Under the pieces are notes generated by a model that did not search any database, had not been told where the DNA came from, and saw only the letters and a list, made by a program, of their open reading frames with translations. From Dipteris shenzhenensis (taxonomy: Eukaryota; Polypodiophyta; Polypodiopsida; Gleicheniales), in assembly GCA_047967505.1 (NCBI GenBank), contig CM106541.1: DNA of 64,000 nucleotides. One strand, given 5' to 3'. Positions 34,101-46,146 of this stretch are shown one piece after another. Position 1 is the first letter of the stretch; every line of letters begins with the position of its first letter. Both the position numbers and the translations under genes were made by a program.

Positions 34101-37100
34101 ACTCCCAGATCACCCCTCTTCACTCCTCTGTCAACTCCCCATGTTCACCTCTCTGTCACCCATGTTCACCTCCAGGTCACCCCTCTTCACTCCTAGGTCA
34201 CCCCTGTTCACTCCTCTGTCAACTCCCCATGTTCACCTCTCTTTCACCCAGGTTCACCTCCAGGTCACCCCTCCACTCCTAGGTCACCCCTGTTCACTCC
34301 TACGTCAACTCCCCATGTTCACCTCTCTATCACCCATGTTCACCTCTAGGTCACCCCTCTTCACTCCTAGGTCACCCCTGTTCACTCCTATGTCAACTCG
34401 CCATGTTCACCTCTCTGTCACCCATGTTCACCTCCAGGTCACCCCTCTTCACCTCTAGGTCACCCCTATTCATTCCTCTGTCAACTCCCCATGTTCACCT
34501 CTCTGTCACCAATGTTCACCTCTCTGTCACCCATGTTCACTCCCAGGTCACCCCTGTTCATCACCCGTGTTCACTCCTCTGTCAACTCCCCATGTTCACC
34601 TCTCTGTCACCCATGTTTACCTCCAGGTCACCCCTCTTCACTCCTAGGTCACCCCTGTCCACTCCTATGTCAACTCCCCAAGTTCACCTCTCTGTCACCC
34701 ATGTTCACTCCCAGGTCACCCCTATTCACTCCCAGGTCACCCCTGTTCACTCCCAGATCACCCCTGTTCACTCCTATGTCAACTCCCCATGTTCACCTCT
34801 CTTTCACCCATGTTCACCTCTCTTTCACCCATGTTCACTCCCAGGTCACCCCTGTTCACTCCCAGATCACCCCTCTTCACTCCTTTGTCAACTCCCCATG
34901 TTCCCCTCTCTGTCACCCATGTTCACCTCTAGGTCACCCCTCTTCGCTCCTAGGTCACCCCTGTTCACTCCTATGTCAACTCCCCATGTTCACCTCTCTG
35001 TCACCCATGTTGACTCCGAGGTCACCCCTGTTCACTCCCAGATCACCCCTGTTCACTCCTATGTCAAATCCCCATGTTCACCTCTCTGTCACCTTTGTTC
35101 ACCTCTAGGTCACCCCGGTTCACCTCTAGGTCACCCCTGTTCACCTCTAGGTCACCCCTGTTCACTCCTTCTTCAACTCCCCATGTTCACCTCTCTGTCA
35201 CCCATGTTCACCTCTCTGTCACCCATGTTCACTCCCAGGTCACCCATGTTCACGCCCAGATCACCTCTGTTCACTCCTCTATCAACTCCCCATGTTCACC
35301 TCTCTGTCACCCATGTTCACCTCCAGGTCACCCCTCTTCACTCCTAGGTCACCCCTATTCACTCCTATGTCAACTCCCCATGTTCACCTCTCTGTCACCC
35401 ATGTTCATTCCCAGATCACCCATGTTCACTCCTCTATCAACTCCCCATGGTCACCTCTCTGTCACCCATGTTCACCTCTAGGTCACCCCTCTTCACTCCT
35501 AGGTCACCCCTGTTCACTCCCAGATCACCCCTGTTCACTTCTCTGTCAACTCCCCATGTTCACCTCTCTGTCACCCATGTTCACCTCCAGGTCACCCCTC
35601 TTCACTCCTAGATCACCCGTGTTCACTCCTATGTCAACTCCCCATGTTCACCTCTCTATCACCCATGTTCACCTCCAAGTCACCCCTCTTCACTCCTAGG
35701 TCACCCCTGTTCACGCCTATGTCAACTCCCCATGTTCACCTCTCTGTCACCCATGTTCACCTCCAGGTCACCTCTCTTCACTCCTAGGTCACCCTTGTTC
35801 ACTCGTATGTCAACTCCCCATGTTCACCTCTCTATCACCCATGTTCACTCCCAAGTCACCCCTGTTCACTCCCAGATCACCCTTGTTCACTCCTATGTCA
35901 ACTCCCCATGTTCACCTCTCTGTCACCTTTGTTCACCTCCAGGTCACCCCTGTTCACCTCTAGGTCACCCCTGTTCAGTCCTCTATTAACTCCCCAGGTT
36001 CACCTCTCTGTCACCCATGTTCACCTCTCTGTCACCCATGTTCACCTCCAGGTCACCCCTCTTCACTCCTAGGTCACCCCTGTTCACTCCCAGATCACCC
36101 CTGTTCACTCCTTTGTCAACTCCCCATGTTCACCTCTCTGTCACCCATGTTCACCTCCAGGTCACCCCTCTTCACTCCTAGGTCACCCTTGTTCACTCCT
36201 ATGTCAACTCCCCATGTTCACCTCCAGGTCACCCCTCTTCACTCCTAGGTCACCCTCCCACGTCAACTCCCCATGTTCACCTCTCTGTCACCCATGTTCA
36301 CCTCCAGGTCACCCATCTTCACTCCTAGGTCACCCCTGTTCACTCCTATGTCAACTCCCCATGTTCACCTCTCTGTCACCCATGTTGACTCCGAGGTCAC
36401 CCCTGTTCACTCCCAGATCACCCTTGTTCACTCCTATGTCAACTCCCCATGTTCACCTCTCTGTCTCCTTTGTTCACCTCTCTGTCACCCAAGTTCACTC
36501 CCAGATCACCCCTGTTCACTCCTCTGTTAACTCCCCATGTTCACCTCTCTGTCACCCATGTTCACTCCCAGGTCACCCCTGTTCACTCCCAGATCACCTC
36601 TGTTCACTCCTCTATCAACTCCCCATGTTCACCTCTCTGTCACCCATGTTCACCTCCAGGTCACCCCTCTTCACTCCTAGGTCACCCCTGTTCACTCCTA
36701 TGTCAACTCCCCGTGTTCACCTCTCTGTCACGCATGTTCACTCCCAGATCACCCATGTTCACTCCTCTGTCAACTCCCCATGGTCACCTCTCTGTCACCC
36801 ATGTTCACCTCTAGGTCACCCCTCTTCACTCCTAGGTCACCCCTGTTCACTCCCAGATCACCCCTGTTCACTCCTCTGTCAACTCCCCATGTTCACCTCT
36901 CTGTCACCCATGTTCACCTCCAGGTCACCCCTCTTCACTCCTAGGTCACCCGTGTTCACTCCTATGTCAACTCCCCATGTTCACCTCTCTATCACCCATG
37001 TTCACCTCCAAGTCACCCCTCTTCACTCCTAGGTCACCCCTGTTCACTCCTATGTCAACTCCCCATGTTCACCTCTCTGTCACCCATGTTCACCTCCAGG

Positions 37101-38597
37101 TCACCCCTCTTCACTCCTAGGTCACCCTTGTTCACTCCTATGTCAACTCCCCATGTTCACCTGTCTATCACCCATGTTCACTCCCAGGTCACCCCTGTTC
37201 ACTCCCAGATCACCCTTGTTCACTCCTATGTCAACTCCCCATGTTCACCTCTCTGTCACCTTTGTTCTTCTCCAGGTCACCCCTGTTCAGCTCTAGGTCA
37301 CCCCTGTTCAGTTCTCTATTAACTCCCCATGTTCACCTCTCTGTCACCCATGTTCACCTCTCAGTCACCCATGTTCACCTCCGGGTCACCCCTGTTCACT
37401 CCTAGGTCACCCCTGTTCACTCCCAGATCACCCCTGTTCACTCCTTTGTCAACTCCCCATGTTCACCTCTCTGTCACCCATGTTCACCTCCAGGTCACCC
37501 CTCTTCACTCCTAGGTCACCCCTGTTCACTCCTATGTCAACTCCCCATGTTCACCTCCAGGTCACCCCTCTTCACTCCTAGGTCACCCCTGTTCACTCCT
37601 ATGTCAACTCCCCATGTTCACCTCTCTGTCACCCATGTTCACCTCCAGGTCACCCCTCTTCACTCCTAGGTCACCCCTGTTCACTCCTATGTCAACTCCC
37701 CATGTTCACCTCTCTGTCACCCATGTTGACTCCGAGGTCACCCCTGTTCACTCCCAGATCACCCTTGTTCACTCCTATGTCAACTCCCCATGTTCACCTC
37801 TCTGTCTCCTTTGTTCACCTCCAGAACACCCCTGTTCACCTCTAGGTCACCCCTGTTCACTCCTCTGTCAACTCCCCATGTTCACCTCTCTGTCACCCAT
37901 GTTCACTCCCAGGTCACCCCTGCTCATCCTAGATCACCCCTGTTCACTCCTCTGTCAACTCCCCATGTTCACCTCTCTGTCACCCATGTTCACCTCCAGG
38001 TCACCCCTCTTCACTCCTAGGTCACCCCTATTCACTCCTATGTCAACTCCCCATGTTCACCTCTCTGTCACCCATGTTCACTCCCAGATCACCCCTGTTC
38101 ACTCCTCTGTCAACTCCATGTTCACCTCTCTGTCACCCATGTTCACCTCTCTGTCACCCATGTTCACTCCCAGGTCACCCCTGTTCACTCCCAGATCACC
38201 CCTGTTCACTCCTCTGTCAACTCCCCATGTTCACCTCTCTGTCACCCATGTTCACCTCCAAGTCACCCCTCTTCACTCCTAGGTCACCCCTGTTCACTCC
38301 TATGTCAACTCCCCATGTTCATCTCTCTCTCACCCATGTTCATTCCCAGATCACCCCTGTTCACTCCTCTATCAACTCCCCATGTCACCTCTCTGTCACG
38401 CATGTTCACCTCCAGGTCACCCCTCTTCACTCCTAGGTCACCCCTGTTCACTCCTCTGTCAACTCCCCATGTTCACCTCTCTTTCACCCATGTTCACCTC
38501 CAGGTCACCCCTTTTCACTCCTAGGTCACCCCTTTTCACTCCTATGTCAACTCCCCATGTTCACCTCTCTGTCACCCATGTTCACTCCCAGGTCACC
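31133..38597 (+). repeat. 7.4-kb minisatellite, 88-bp higher-order units in the gypsy 3' region
   Basis: The basic 21-bp units are of the type CACCCCTGTTCACTCCTAGGT and CACCCATGTTCACCTCCAGGT, with a 25-bp variant containing CAACTCCCCATGTTCACCTC. Three 21-bp units plus one 25-bp unit give an 88-bp higher-order repeat, seen directly as ORF starts at 32177, 32265 and 32353, exactly 88 bp apart. That is roughly 85 units. Unit order varies (insertions, losses and alternate types such as CTCCCAGATCA). The plus strand is C/T-rich and almost without CpG. Because 88 is not a multiple of 3, the frame rotates every unit, producing overlapping Ser/Pro/His/Thr-rich frames that are not genes. Confidence 0.95.
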
Positions 38598-39347
38598 TCT
38601 ATGACGCCCTCATCTAATATCCTATAGAAGAGAGAGTAAAATTCAAATTCCAATTTTCCCACCGTGTTCATTCAAATATTTCCTCGTGCCCACACCGCTT
38701 TTTCTCTCACCTACCCCCTCCCACCAAGGCTATATTTGGCCACCAAATTCAGCGTCTGTCCTTTATCTCCCAATTCCAACCAGTGCTATATTTAGCATTT
38801 GGCTAAACTCAGCGTGGATCTTTGGGATCAGCTCATCCACCTCCTCCACCGCATCTTGCAGCCCACTCATGCTATTTTTGGCTTACTTTTCTAAATTTGG
38901 ATCTCTTGGTTGTGTATTTATGGCTATCCCCCTCCAAACAACGAAACCATATGTAGCCTCCCCTCCAGTGCCTTCTCCTGTAGACTCTCCCTTCATCGCA
39001 ATCCTCCTGCTGCCTCGTCATCAACGCCCCTTCCTTTCCTGCTTCCTTTCTAGCCTCTGTGCTTCTCCATCAGCTTCCCTTGTCATCACCATCAGCTCCC
39101 CCTCTTGTCACCACCTACCCCACTATCTCATTCTATCTCAGCGGGCTTGCCAACACCTCGACAATAGCTCCCCTACCTTGTCACCAGCTCCCCTTCCCTT
39201 CTTGCTTCAAGCCCTCGACAACAGCTCCCCTACCTCGTCACCAGCTCCCCTTCCCTTCCTACTTCCTTTCTTGCCTTGTCATCACTCACCTTTCTGCTTC
39301 GTCATCAGCTTCCTTTCCTGCTTCGTCATTAGCTTTTACTTTACCTC
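38598..39347. other. Spacer between minisatellite and extra ORF
   Basis: Pyrimidine-rich, with repeated phrases CAGCTCCCCTACCTCGTCACC and CTTCCCTTCCTGCTTCCTTTC (39130-39330). The plus-strand frame at 38686-39435 (249 codons) has only Ser/Pro/Leu-rich low complexity and is probably not coding. It is likely the leader of the extra ORF. Confidence 0.5.
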
Positions 39348-42342
39348 TTGTTCTTCTTCATGCTCGAGAAGAAGTCCAAGTATAAGCCACGGTTGCCCAG
39401 AGATAAGCTCTTCATCCCTTTCTATACCGCCATGATGTCTCAGGCAGCCTCTGTAGTGCACATGACCTCACCCATGCCTACAGCCTCAGCAGGGCCGACT
39501 ACGTCAGCTAGGCCGACTTCATCAGTAGAGCTACTTTCATCAGCAAGGCCAACTTCATTGGTAGGGCCAACTTCATTAGCAAGACCGACTTCACCAGTGA
39601 TGCATTCCCATCTTGGGCCGGAGATCACTATCATCTCGGATGGAGAGCCACCGCAATCAAGACAGCAGCGGGGGTCTTTTCCACTCTCAGAGCTCCAGTG
39701 CCTCCTCTTTCGACCATGGGGGCTCAGATTACACCCCCTCTGCACGGAGACCACATTCAGAAGGGTCAGGTGGGCCAACGGAGATACAGAGCCCTTCGAT
39801 AACCACCCCTCCCCTCTCCCACGTTCGGGTTATGTTTAAACCTCTTCTTGATCCGAAGCTCAAACTATCCTCGGTATTGACATCTTCCGAGATCCAGACC
39901 CTCAGTCTAACTGAGTTCGACAAGGTCATCTTCCCTCTTGTGGATGTGGAACTGTGTACAGGATTCATCAGATCTTATGACTATGTCACAGACACTTTTG
40001 AGTTCATGGGCTCCAGGCAGCTTCTCACACCCAATTTGGTCTCACAGTACATGGGGCTCCCTGCTCTCCCTATTCAGCCTCCTTCCGACGATTCACCACA
40101 TCTCCTTTCATTCCTTTCACAGTGCAAACCCAACAGGAGGGGATATGATAGCAAAAAGGTTTTGGAAGGTGGAAGCAGAGAAGCAGTGATCACATGCTAC
40201 TTCTTCACTTGCTTCTTTTCAGCACCCGGGCATTACTACATCACGAAAGGTATCCGTCCTGCTCTCAATGCTCTCTTCACCATCACTCAGTATGATTTTG
40301 CATCCCTCTTTTATTCAACATTCCGGGCCACTGTTCGAAATCGCACACGCCAAAGCACACACACTTGTACTTGTGGACCTCACCTCACCTACCTCTTGCA
40401 CCAGTGGCGGGCTGCAACGCCTGCACTTTTTCCTCCACCTTCACATACTTCATCTTCTCCTCACTGCCCACCCTCTGCTCCTATGATCCCCCACTTGAGA
40501 TCAGCTCCACTGGCCCTTCGTGCGGCCACAGCATCCTCGGCCTCTACTGCATCAATCTCTATCCTCTCTTCCTCTCCAGTCCCCATTCCCACTCTTGCTC
40601 CCCCCACATCTGCATCTCCTGTCCCCATTCCCACTCTTGCTCCACCCACATCTGCAGCACAGGTTTCTGAGCCATTCCCTCTTGGGCCAGCCTCTGGAGC
40701 TTTGCCATCAGTTGCTCATGCAGGAGTCGCCTCTCCATCCATCCCCTTCGAGGCAGATTTTGATTTCCCTGATGATGTTCTTTCGGTCACTCCCCTGCCC
40801 TCCTCAGGTCTCACCCACCATGGCAGGACATTACCACTTACCTTACCCGTAGTCATGACCATTAGTCATCTCATCAGGGTCAGTAGGGTGCAAAGATATG
40901 CACATTAAACCCCCAACTCAGGGGGATCCCTCGACAGAACTTACGGCAGTAGGCACTGTTACGGCAGCAGGCACCTCTGCCTTGGAATCTCTTGATGGAG
41001 AGGCATCAGAACGACACAGGTTATTGAACTTGAATCTTACTTTGGGAGCCACTGGTGATGCGAAGACACCACCCCGGGTGTCTCGACGACTAACCCCTGA
41101 ACCAAGTATGGAGGCTGCTAAACAGGACTTACTGGAAACTCGACCTGGCGAGGTTATTTTTGCTGGAGGTAAGATACCTTTTCCAGCGGATTGTCCTCCA
41201 CTTCCTCAAAATGATATGTTGGATACCTACTTCGCAACCTCCTCAGGAGATCTATTCACCCATGAGGCCCAGATAGAGGAATAGAGCCAGGAACACAAAC
41301 GGCTGCTGTATGCATTAAAGCGGAAGCGGTCTCCTGGTTGCATGGAGGAGGAGGACCTGGACCAAATTTTCACACTTCCCTTGCAAGAGACAATCGCTTC
41401 CAACAAGAAGGTATCCCAAGCTCCAAGCTGTTACCTAGAAATCGACACACTGGCTCCAGTGGCAGCTCTCGAGGACCCAGAGCAAGAGGGGATGAAAGCA
41501 GCCTTCGAGGAATATGGCGAACTTATTGACATGGCTGACCGAATGACCTATCGGGACAGGTATGCATGGGTTAAAAGGTCCCTTCATATGGCTCAGCGCA
41601 TTATAGATGACAGCTTCATTCAGATGGGTGCCTCCCTCTTTAATACTACGGGTCAGGTTTGCAAGCTTCTGTCACAGAAGCAACACCTCCGCTTGGAACA
41701 TGAGAAGCAGGTAGCCAGCATGCATAAAGAATGTGCAAATGAAAAAAGCGGAGTGGGGAGCAATTCTACAGGCAAGGGAGGCTGCGTGGAAAACTCAGCA
41801 CGACGAGTTTCAGCAAAGTCTTGTAGCAAAGGAGGCAGAGTGGACAGCCACCAAGAAAGCTTTGGAGGACCACCATTCAGTCCAACAGGCTCAAATCCAG
41901 CGGGAGCTTGCCGCCCCTACAGGACAGATACACCTCACTGGCTTCGGATAAGCTTACTGTGGATCAACAGGTGGAGGTGGTGTGGAGTCAAATGAAGCAG
42001 ATTCGCAAGGCAAAAGACCATCTCCAAGTTTCACATTCCAAGTTGCAGGACAACTTCCATGGGCTGCAAGATGAAAATGCTACTCTCAAATCTCGATGTG
42101 AACATTACAGGTCTGGCTACCACAGGTATAAATCCAAATACGAGGACATCCGCAACCTCATGGACACAGTCGAGGAAGAGCCCCGAAACATCAGCACATC
42201 CACCACACCCACCCCCTCCCCCTCCCTGACTTTCATCCAGCAAGAAGTAGCTCCTGGATCTTTTAGTTCGGCATATCTTTTTGCGAACTCTGTACATTTG
42301 GATTCTCATGTAAATAAGGAATTTGGAGTTGTATGGCCATGA
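39348..42342 (+). pseudogene. Extra ORF of the gypsy element (3' ORF), broken
   Basis: Starts near MLEKKSKYKPRLPRDKLF (ATG about 39360), then a Ser/Thr/Pro tract with an 18-bp repeat, then a frame change near 39650-39720 into the 39613-40908 frame. That frame has a globular part (FDKVIFPLVDVELCTGFIR, DTFEFMGSRQLLTPNLVSQY, GHYYITKGIRPALNALF) and a Pro/Ser/Thr-rich tail. The C-terminal third (41340-42342, in three frames) is helical and probably coiled coil (REAAWKTQHDEFQQSL, VVWSQMKQIRKAKDHLQVSH, RCEHYRSGYHRYKSKYEDI). I recognise no enzyme. An additional ORF between integrase and the 3' LTR is a known trait of some Tat-lineage elements; function unknown. At least three frameshifts are present. 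Confidence 0.5.
39490..39600. repeat. 18-bp-period short repeat in the 3' ORF
   Basis: About six imperfect copies of GGCCGACTTCATCAGTA-type sequence encode an ARPTSSV/GPTSLA repeat. The period is a multiple of 3, so the coding frame is kept. Confidence 0.75.
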
Positions 42343-42510
42343 GCCAGTTTCTTTTTTTTCAATTTTACAGTTGTAAGGCCATGAGCCCTTTCTTTTCAGT
42401 TTTGGGATGTCAACCCCAAGGTCACTTTCTTATTTGTAATTTACACTTAACTTTCTCTCACAAGATCCTAGGTCATTCACCGGGACGGTGAATGATAGTG
42501 GCGGGGGATC

Positions 42511-43558
42511 TGTTGTACTCAAAGTTTATGGCGACCCACCAAGAGTCACACTTGGGTCACGTCATGGTCACCTCAGCAACATGCCAAGTTGTTAGACCTT
42601 GGTCATACCTAGTCGCAGCGTGTTCACATTTGTTCACATCTTGGACTTGACATGGACATGACTTGGACATGACATGACTTGACATGGACATGACTTGGAC
42701 ATGACATGGACTTGACATGGATATGACGGAAGCAATACATGACTGAAGAGTGCCAAACCTCAACCTCAACTCACCATGGTCAAAGTCAATCAGAGGGAAG
42801 TATTGGCGCAATGGTACGCGGGATACACCTGTTGGTGCACATGGGAAGCAGTCCAACAATTAAGAGGCATAGGTGGTGCACCAACCCTCTCAACCAACTA
42901 GTGTCAGGAGTGCAGGAGAACACATGGAGCACGGGATTCACTGACCGAGGACAGGCTGGAGTGTTGCGGAAGCCATCAAGGACAGAGCCCACAAATGGTG
43001 GAATGGCTAAGGATGGCTAAGGGTGCAAGAAGACATCCAATAGGAAGAAGGTGTGGAGATTGGTAGCGGGGGGTGGTGCAGAGGAGGAGAAGGTGAAGAG
43101 GGGAAAGGGAAAAGGGGAAGGGGGACTTTTCTGGAGGGGCGAGAGGTGGGAGTGAAGGAGTGAGAGGCTAGAGTCAAGAGCTCGCCTCGTGTGTATCTTC
43201 TGGGAGTGTACGCTACTCTAAAATCTCTTTTCGTTGTGTTCTCCTCCCCTCCTCTCCCTTCACCTGGTACAATGGACCTGTGTCATGTGGTTGAAGTTCT
43301 TTGCTGTTCATGTCGAGGGATGGCTTTCATGATGTTGTTCCGCTTTGGTCTTCTTCTTGCTCACATCACTTCAGCACTTGTACCGCTTGCACATAGTTGA
43401 CACCATCTACTGCTTGCACATAGTTGACACCATCGACAAGCACTCACCTATGTACCATCAGTGACACTTATGGCACGTCTTACTCGCTTCTCGCACCAGT
43501 GGCCCTAGGCCTCCGGTAATACTTCCGGAAGTGTTAGGAAACCCCCCCCCCCCTCAGA
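42511..43558 (+). repeat. Probable 3' LTR of the gypsy element
   Basis: The purine tract GGCGGGGGA (42500-42508) is followed two bases later by TGTTGTACTC, a plausible polypurine tract and LTR start. The other end is placed at CTCAGACA (about 43558) after a C-run, because DNA changes character there. No second LTR is in view, so the limits are estimates. Inside are the motif runs CTTGGACATGACATGGAC (42640-42730) and GTTGACACCATC (43395-43440). Confidence 0.45.
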
Positions 43559-44612
43559 CAAGCCCTCATCATTATCCAAAACATGTATAGACTTGATCAA
43601 GTTTTTATAATCTAAACTCATTGCATTTCACAAGCATATGTTATGGCCTCCATATTATTCCAATTTTGATAACATGGCAGACAAAACCATTTAGGTGGTT
43701 CAAATCCCTTTGCCAAGTAAGGAACAAAGTTAAATGACCTAGGAAAATCCAAATTGAATGTACAATATCTTGATCTTTCTATATCCCATGCCATTCCAAG
43801 CAGTCATATCACAATGCTGCATAGTGCCTACTTAGAAAACTTGAGAAAGCATCATCATTTACATGGCAATACTAGGGGTCATGGCTCCTAATGTCCCTTA
43901 CATCTTCCAAAAATCATATCTCAGCACATGTAACATTGAATCAAGCATGATAGTACAATAGAGAGAGAAAATTTCAAAGAAAAGCCATGTCCAATGAAAA
44001 CAATTGTATGACATTGAAAGAAAATGTAATGAAATTTCCAAAATCATTGTATTAAACAATGTGAGTATACAATGGAATGGGTTCCCCATCCCCAAATTGA
44101 ATTGCAATAATTTTTTGTTCATCCACTGTCTCCGAAATCTCACCAAGATCTAGTCCATTATATTGCTAATGCTTCTTAAAAATCAAGTTTCTTTGAATTA
44201 ATCAACCATTGAGTCTTTCTCAAGTTGATTAACAAGAACTTGTCAACGATCGTGCTAGCCTAAGGTATGTCATGGTGAAAGCACCATACTTTTGTTCTTC
44301 TAAGAAAAATGGAATTTTCATTTATGAAGTGACTTTAAAAATGAACTTTTCTACATCAAAATGATCAAATCACACCCTTCTAGAATTTCAAGAGTAACTC
44401 AAAGCCACTAAGACTAGGTGCAAGGAGAAGAAGAGATGGAGCTAAAGCTGGGTGAGAAAAGGAGTCCTGACTGATAAGAACAACACTGTATTCATAGATT
44501 CCCTTCTAGGTATAGAACCCTAGCTAGAACTATGAGCAAAAGAAGGAACACTTCTAAAGACAGAGATCATGATGAGAAGAAAAAGCGCATTCTAGTTTGT
44601 TTGAAGGGCATT
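43559..44612. other. Spacer without recognisable gene
   Basis: AT-rich DNA between the gypsy 3' LTR and the CACTA relic at 44613. No domain, repeat or terminus is recognised. Confidence 0.5.
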
Positions 44613-45107
44613 CAATACAAGACATGGGCCGCTTTTCGACACCAATACTGACACTAAATACAAAGAAAAAAATTTAACAAGTGAAAAGTGAGTGGCTTCA
44701 AGTACAAAAAATAAGAGGAGTGTACATACAAGAGAGGCATGAAGCTAAGGCAATGGCTTCAAGTACAAAAAAGCGTAGCTAGGAATACTTCTACGACTAA
44801 TCTAAGTCAACGGCGTCCTTGCTCCCTTCTTCATCGCCTTCTTGCTCCTCAATATCCTTGCCTTCTTCCTCCTAAATATCCCCAGACGCCTTTAAACAAG
44901 GAACAACATGAATCAATGTATGAAAAATCAAATCTTTATTTACAATATTGATATTATTTAAGTACTTTTAAATACTTATAGGGGCACTCCGGTAGCACTA
45001 CAAGGCATAGGCCCTTTTTTGACGAAAATACCGACGCTTTTTACATTATTTTTTTTTTCACGGGCGCAAACATCGTTATAAAAGTCGCTAAAAGCGTCAG
45101 AAAAGAA

Positions 45108-45216
45108 CCGTCGCTATAAAGCGTCACTATAAAGCGACACTGTTAAATGTCGCTATATAGCGACACTGATAATCGTCGCTATATAGCGACACTGGTAAAC
45201 GTCGCTATATAGCGAC
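45108..45216. repeat. Subterminal palindrome array, left end of the nested CACTA
   Basis: GTCGCTATATAGCGAC at 45149, 45175 and 45201, and a variant at 45123: starts exactly 26 bp apart, with a half-step copy at 45110. The array is 115-220 bp inside the element end. Confidence 0.9.
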
Positions 45217-45238
45217 GATTAACAGAAGTAAAAAAAAA

Positions 45239-45292
45239 GCATTAGTAGGGTTAAACAGGGCCATAGCAAGCCCTATGTTGCCCCACTAATGC
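45239..45292. repeat. GCATTAGT hairpin in the CACTA left end
   Basis: GCATTAGTAGGGTTAAACAG and CCCTATGTTGCCCCACTAATGC form an imperfect stem around GCCATAGCAAG. It corresponds in position to the 210-bp foldback at 60721-60930 and to the hairpin at 212-262. Confidence 0.7.
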
Positions 45293-45877
45293 TTTTTTTT
45301 TTAAATTACAAAAAAAAGTTTTTTATTACAAAATTTCCCTTGCGAAAAGGGTGACACAAAATCGTCAAATGAAATGATCAAGCAACAAAAGGATATACAT
45401 GTCGAACATATACAACATTGTTTGTTACAAAATTATCCTTTCGAAAAGGGTGATACAAAATTGCTCAAACGAGCGGATATACAAAATGACATACATGGCA
45501 AAGTATATGCAAATTGTTACTACTACTACTACTACTCATTTGAATCGTCCTCATTGTCCTCGTCCTCCTCCTCCTCCTCATCTTGTTGGCCTGATCCTTG
45601 GTCCTCGTCTTGTCCCTGATCCTCGTCTTGTTGGCCTGATCCCAGGCCCTGCTGATCGCTCGCCTCCGGTCATGGGACACTGGAGCTTGCACCCTAAGAG
45701 TGAACCATATAAATTGAAAATTAGATTGGAACTTAAAGAAAGAGGGAAAAGATAAGGAAAAAGAGTGGAAGAGAGAAGAAGAGGAAAAGTAAAGAGGAAA
45801 AAAGAGACATATGCTCATGCTTAAGCACGAGCATATGTCTCCTTCTCTTATGCTCATGCATAAGCATAAGCATGAGC

Positions 45878-46134
45878 TGTTGAGAGTTCACGCTCAACAT
45901 CATGTGATCAAGTGTGCATAGCACCATCACGTGATCATATGTGCATAGCACTAACCTTATAGAGTGCTATAAAGGAAAGGGTTAGATCCCCTAACCCTAA
46001 CCCTAAAAGGGTTTGTATATATTCTATTTTTTCAACTAATTCTAGTGTACAGTTAGTCATTTGTGGTGTGCTCTCTAGCAATGCCCTCTCTCCTCATCTC
46101 CACTCTTCTCCTCTCCCCTCTTCATATTTTGTCA
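45878..46134 (+). repeat. Copia-type LTR (257 bp) inside the nested CACTA
   Basis: Begins TGTTGAGAGTTCACGCTCAAC and ends TTTTGTCA, directly before TGGTATCAGAGC. A TATA box TATAAAGG lies at 45968-45975 and telomere-like CCTAACCCTAACCCTAAAAGG at 45990-46010. It inserted into the hairpin array (flank AAGCATGAGC). No second LTR is found, so this is a 5' LTR fragment or the left end of a deleted element. Confidence 0.75.
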
Positions 46135-46146
46135 TGGTATCAGAGC
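46135..46146 (+). promoter_or_regulatory. Retrotransposon primer binding site
   Basis: TGGTATCAGAGC is complementary to the 3' end of plant initiator methionine tRNA, the usual primer of copia-type reverse transcription. Confidence 0.85.

Larger units (their letters stand above)
27102..43558 (+). mobile_element. Ty3/gypsy LTR retrotransposon, Tat/Athila-like, 5'-truncated
   Basis: Continuous plus-strand structure: pre-RT region, RT, RNase H, integrase, a 66-bp duplication, a 7.4-kb minisatellite, an extra ORF and a 3' LTR preceded by a purine tract. No 5' LTR, primer site or gag zinc knuckle occurs upstream, where DNA turns into a CACTA copy at about 27005. The integrase C-terminus ends with a GPF, GGVYLATLEG and VNGSRVKKY pattern and has no chromodomain, as in the Tat/Athila branch. 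Long 3' regions with an extra ORF and tandem repeats are known from Tat-lineage elements. Stops, frameshifts and a MITE insertion make it inactive. Confidence 0.8.

Noticed and set aside
31133-38597. CRISPR-like array of regular repeats and spacers
   Set aside because: The units are contiguous minisatellite variants with no unique spacers or cas genes, in a plant context.
31133-38597. AGGTCA half-sites of nuclear receptors
   Set aside because: Part of the repeat unit by chance; plants lack nuclear receptors of that class.
31233-38627. Dozens of overlapping plus-strand ORFs up to 314 codons, rich in Ser/Pro/His/Thr
   Set aside because: They follow the 88-bp repeat; the frame rotates each unit and the same peptides appear in all three frames. 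No start, splice or codon signal supports a gene.
38686-39435. 249-codon plus-strand ORF before the gypsy 3' ORF
   Set aside because: Only low-complexity Ser/Pro/Leu sequence from pyrimidine-rich DNA and no homology I can see.
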